A stretch of 9,972 bases of DNA from Candidatus Stahliibacteriota bacterium CG08_land_8_20_14_0_20_40_26. GTDB taxonomy: Bacteria; Hydrothermota; UBA3073. The notes under the pieces are model-generated. The model was not told where the DNA came from. It made no database searches and was given only the letters and a program-made list of their open reading frames with translations. The translations under genes were made by a program, and so were the position numbers. Location of the stretch: positions 1 to 9,972 of the forward strand of contig PEYP01000027.1 of NCBI GenBank assembly GCA_002774315.1. The letters are read 5' to 3'. Of this stretch, positions 7,585 to 9,972 are shown piece after piece. Position 1 is the stretch's first letter. Every line of letters starts with the position of its first letter.

Positions 7585-9018
7585 TTACTCCTCTCCAAAC
7601 ACCTCTGCCTCAAATATATATAGTTCAGCATCCTTCCATGCGTATGGTGGTAATCCTGCCTTCATTGAAACCTCTTCAAGGAAGGTTTTTTCGTCCCATC
7701 TATATTCTGTAGCAACCTGTGGAAGCAGAAGACCAGAGTACGCTCCTTTTATGATATATAACCCATGTTTACCCACTGTTATTTCTTTTATCTCTTTTAT
7801 TCTTTTTAGAGGAGACAAAACGGATATCTCTATCTTGATCTCATCAAGTTCATTTTCTTTCAGCGGAGGAAATCTTGGATCACCTATTGCAGCCTGTCTT
7901 GCCATCTCGTTTATAGTCTCGTAAAGGGGCTTTACTGGATAGATATAACCGATACATCCGCGTAGATGCCCGTGTTTCTCAATCGTGACAAATGCTCCCT
8001 TCTTCTCTTTCAAAATAGGCAATTCCGTCTTTACCTGTGGGAGTAATTGCCCTTTTGATGCGTTCTCTATAGATTTTCTTGCGATTGTAAGCAGTGTTTC
8101 TTTTTCCTCTTTTGTAAGGGTTTTTCGTTTATCTTTTTCTTTCTCTGTTTCCGTTTTACCAGAATCCTTTTGTGTTTTTGAAGCACTATCTATCTCTTTA
8201 TACATAACGAAGCTTGAATATCCAACTACATATCTACCAGTAGCCTTTGCGCCTGTAACATCACTGGAGTTTGTAACCCCGGTATTTAAAATGTTAGTTG
8301 CCCCAAGACCTTTACAGATAAGCATTACAGTTGTTATGGGGCCGTATCCACAGGCGACATCTCCCTCCTTAGTTGCCATCATATGAAATCCCTTTGCATC
8401 GAAATTTTTAATAAGTTCTACAGCACTATCTACCTTTCTTTTACATTCATCGTAGTCGTTGCCATGATAGAGGTCTGATGACGCAACAAATAAGAGATCA
8501 TCGTCCGCAAGCGATATAAGTGCAGATGCAAGTTCTGATACGATGTTCATCGATTGATTACCTATAATTATGGGAACAAGTTTGAAATCTCCCAGAATAT
8601 ACTGAAGAAACGGAATCTGCACCTCAACGGAGTGCTCAGGTATATCAACCTTTTCAATGTATCCAGCAAAGTTTATCTTTTCATAGAGTCGCTTGACAAA
8701 CTCTTTGTCTATCTCGACATTTCCAAGAGGTGTTCGAAAGTATCCTTCAGGCTGGATGCTTATACCGTTAAAGTAGGCATGATGAGAAGGACCCATTACC
8801 ACTACTGTTTTATAGATTTTCCCTTCAATCTGACGATAGGCATATGCAGCAGTCTGACCAGAGAAATCATATCCCGCATGTGGGCATATAAGTCCTTTGA
8901 TATTTCCTTTAATAGCAAGGTCATCAGTATTATCTATAAATCTTTTTATAGTAGAGTTTAGTTCTTTTGCATCGTAGGAGTAAAATGTCCCTGCTACTGC
9001 TGGTTCTCTTATAAACAT
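7585..9018 (-). CDS. Fused AmmeMemoRadiSam protein B (Memo) and A (AMMECR1)
   Basis: This is a 477-residue two-domain protein. The Memo domain (AmmB, related to LigB-type extradiol dioxygenases) covers about 1-272 and opens with REPAVAGTFY. It keeps the likely metal-site residues in CPHAGY (H47), GPSHH (H79, H80), SDLYHG (D182, H185) and CGYGP (C223). A Lys/Glu/Thr-rich linker spans about 275-305. The AMMECR1 domain (AmmA) covers about 300-477 with its hallmark LRGCIG at 352-357 and GDPRFPP at 379-385. Both families co-occur with a radical SAM protein in the AmmeMemoRadiSam system, whose chemistry is unsettled; human MEMO1 binds copper or iron. I chose the ATG at 9018 because a GGAGG-rich site lies 6 nt upstream and the Memo family usually begins there. 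The same frame extends to ATG 9084 (hydrophobic, signal-like N-terminus) or TTG 9123 (overlapping the TPR gene). Domain identity is firm; the start and the exact function are not. Confidence 0.9.
   Translation of the reverse strand: MFIREPAVAGTFYSYDAKELNSTIKRFIDNTDDLAIKGNIKGLICPHAGYDFSGQTAAYAYRQIEGKIYKTVVVMGPSHHAYFNGISIQPEGYFRTPLGNVEIDKEFVKRLYEKINFAGYIEKVDIPEHSVEVQIPFLQYILGDFKLVPIIIGNQSMNIVSELASALISLADDDLLFVASSDLYHGNDYDECKRKVDSAVELIKNFDAKGFHMMATKEGDVACGYGPITTVMLICKGLGATNILNTGVTNSSDVTGAKATGRYVVGYSSFVMYKEIDSASKTQKDSGKTETEKEKDKRKTLTKEEKETLLTIARKSIENASKGQLLPQVKTELPILKEKKGAFVTIEKHGHLRGCIGYIYPVKPLYETINEMARQAAIGDPRFPPLKENELDEIKIEISVLSPLKRIKEIKEITVGKHGLYIIKGAYSGLLLPQVATEYRWDEKTFLEEVSMKAGLPPYAWKDAELYIFEAEVFGEE
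8095..8178 (-). other. Charged interdomain linker of the Memo-AMMECR1 fusion
   Basis: Residues about 281-308 (counting from the ATG at 9018) consist almost entirely of Lys, Glu, Thr, Asp, Ser and Arg, for example KTETEKEKDKRK. The stretch has no hydrophobic core and reads as a flexible tether joining two independently folded domains. The frame stays open across it, so the fusion is continuous in this sequence. Confidence 0.65.
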
Positions 9019-9024
9019 AACCTG

Positions 9025-9029
9025 CCTCC
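9025..9029 (-). promoter_or_regulatory. Shine-Dalgarno site supporting the Memo-AMMECR1 start at 9018
   Basis: On the minus strand the bases before the ATG read CAGGAGGAGGGAGGCAGGTT, with the last GGAGG ending 6 nt from the start codon. This is much stronger than anything before ATG 9084 or TTG 9123. In the longer reading frame the same bases would encode a Gly/Arg-rich stretch (TGGGRQV). Confidence 0.6.
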
Positions 9030-9100
9030 CTCCTCCTGTGAAAAGAAAAAAGGACATCAGTAATATAAAATATCTTGAATACATAAGTATTGCTCTTTTC

Positions 9101-9364
9101 TTATGCCCCAACAATCTTTTCAAGGTGTTGTTTTGCTTGTTGGTTTTCAGGCTCTAACTCTACCGCTTTCTTAAAGCACTCCCTCGCTTTATCCAGCTGA
9201 TTGAGACTTTCGTAAGCTATACCCATATTACAATAGATTTGCGAGTTGTTGGGTGACAATTTAAGTGCCTTCAGCCATGTTGTTATAGCCTCCTCGTATC
9301 TCGATGAGAGAAAGTTGAATTTTGCAACCTCTATAAGGTCCTCAAGTTCTGGTTTTGCTTTCAT
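9101..9364 (-). CDS. Small tetratricopeptide-repeat protein
   Basis: An 87-residue protein made of two TPR units plus a capping helix. Unit one covers about residues 7-40 (RYEEAITTWLKALKLSPNN) and unit two about 41-74 (NMGIAYESLNQLDKARECFK, then AVELEPEN). Residues 75-85 form the cap. TPRs mediate protein-protein contacts, so the likely role is as an adaptor; no enzymatic motif, signal peptide or membrane segment is present. Its ATG overlaps the ktrA-like stop in an ATGA (9361-9364), pointing to translational coupling, and only a weak A-rich ribosome site precedes it. A TTG start for the next gene would overlap its 3' end. The partner protein cannot be told from sequence. Confidence 0.85.
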   Translation of the reverse strand: MKAKPELEDLIEVAKFNFLSSRYEEAITTWLKALKLSPNNSQIYCNMGIAYESLNQLDKARECFKKAVELEPENQQAKQHLEKIVGA

Positions 9365-9972
9365 ATAATCTTTTTTAATTTTTCTACATCCTTGACTTTG
9401 CCGAGAAGAACAAGGGTATCTCCCGTTGCTATTTCATCTTTGGAAGTTGGTGCAATTATAATATCTTCAGTAAATGTTGGTTCGCCTCTTTCATCTATTC
9501 CGGGAATCTTGTGCTTAATCGCAATGAGCATGACGCCATATTTTGCTCTGATGTTTACCTCACCGATTGTCTTACCACAGAAGGTCGTGGGGGCTGATAA
9601 CTCCACTATTGAATAATCCTTTGAAACAGATATATAATCGAAAATACCAGGTGATGCAAGGGATTCTGCAAGTTTTTCTCCCATATCCCGTTCGGGGAAA
9701 ACAACTCTGTCTGCCCCTATTTTTGCCAGTATCTTTCCCTGAAGGGGGTCAGTAGCCTTTGATATTACCATCGGAATGCCAAAATCTTTACATATCATTG
9801 TCACAAGGATAGATGCAGATATATCTTCTCCTACCGCTACAATAGCAGCATCCACATCTTTAAGCCCCACTTTTTGTAGAGAAGTTGTGTCTGTTGCGTC
9901 TAACTGGACGGCTACAGTAGCAAACTCCGATGCTATTCTAACCTTTTCCTCATCAGAATCAACTGCAATCAC
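9361..9972 (-). CDS. ktrA: KtrA/TrkA-type RCK regulator of a potassium channel, 5' end cut off
   Basis: A cytosolic regulatory subunit that would bind nucleotide and gate a membrane KtrB/TrkH-type potassium translocator. The 203 visible codons start inside the gene at the window edge. The first residues, VIAVDSDEEKV, are strand beta-2 of the RCK_N Rossmann fold with the ribose-binding acidic D5, so about 30 N-terminal residues with the GxGxxG motif lie outside the window. RCK_N continues to about residue 105, with QLDATD, AAIVAVGED and IGADRVVFPERDMGEKLA. RCK_C (TrkA_C) covers about 113-203, with KYGVMLIAIKH and GDTLVLLGK. The single RCK pair and the FPERDMGEKLA region are more like KtrA than the double-unit TrkA. 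It overlaps the TPR gene by 4 nt. The channel subunit would be expected just beyond the right edge. Confidence 0.9.
   Translation of the reverse strand: MIAVDSDEEKVRIASEFATVAVQLDATDTTSLQKVGLKDVDAAIVAVGEDISASILVTMICKDFGIPMVISKATDPLQGKILAKIGADRVVFPERDMGEKLAESLASPGIFDYISVSKDYSIVELSAPTTFCGKTIGEVNIRAKYGVMLIAIKHKIPGIDERGEPTFTEDIIIAPTSKDEIATGDTLVLLGKVKDVEKLKKII

Noticed and set aside
7985..8386. 133-codon plus-strand ORF antisense to the linker and AMMECR1 start
   Set aside because: Its Ser/Phe/Val-rich translation is the complement of the Lys/Glu-rich linker on the real strand.
8554..8961. 135-codon plus-strand ORF antisense to the Memo domain
   Set aside because: It lies wholly opposite a conserved coding region, has no recognisable motif or ribosome site, and its composition is that of a shadow frame.
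9019..9123. TTG at 9123 as the start of the Memo-AMMECR1 fusion
   Set aside because: It has no ribosome site, would overlap the TPR gene by 23 nt, and places about a dozen basic residues ahead of the hydrophobic stretch.

Overview
The window is a gene-dense, moderately AT-rich bacterial segment. It carries three plus-strand genes (an SprA-family outer-membrane protein, proS and apt) and three convergent minus-strand genes (a KtrA-type RCK protein running off the right edge, a small TPR protein, and a fused Memo/AMMECR1 protein). An SprA-family barrel protein ending in an aromatic residue implies a diderm envelope. SprA is the translocon of the type IX secretion system of Bacteroidota, but homologues occur in related lineages (FCB group and allied candidate phyla such as Cloacimonadota, Marinimicrobia, Gemmatimonadota or WOR-3). 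This copy is short for the family (1746 aa) and sits beside a 477-aa archaeal/Thermus-type ProRS. I therefore favour an uncultivated FCB-allied lineage over a classical Bacteroidota, but the window alone does not fix the phylum.

Layout: 1-140 is a leader with no gene I can identify, perhaps holding the degraded or frameshifted end of an upstream gene. 141-5381 is sprA-like, starting at TTG. 5382-5600 is a non-coding gap with degenerate short repeats and a plausible sigma-70-type promoter for proS. 5601-7034 is proS; apt follows after 23 nt at 7058-7576 and is probably co-transcribed. Only 8 bp separate apt from the convergent minus-strand cluster. That cluster reads right to left: ktrA-like (9972 down to 9361, 5' end missing), TPR protein (9364 to 9101, sharing an ATGA overlap with ktrA), and Memo-AMMECR1 fusion (most likely 9018 to 7585).

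Most of the content is housekeeping: charging of tRNA-Pro, adenine salvage, and gating of potassium uptake. The less ordinary items are the SprA homologue with its acidic, probably calcium-binding insertion, and the AmmB-AmmA fusion. The fusion belongs to the poorly understood AmmeMemoRadiSam system; its radical SAM partner is not in the window, and its start choice decides between a cytosolic and an exported product. I saw no mobile element, CRISPR array, tRNA or rRNA.
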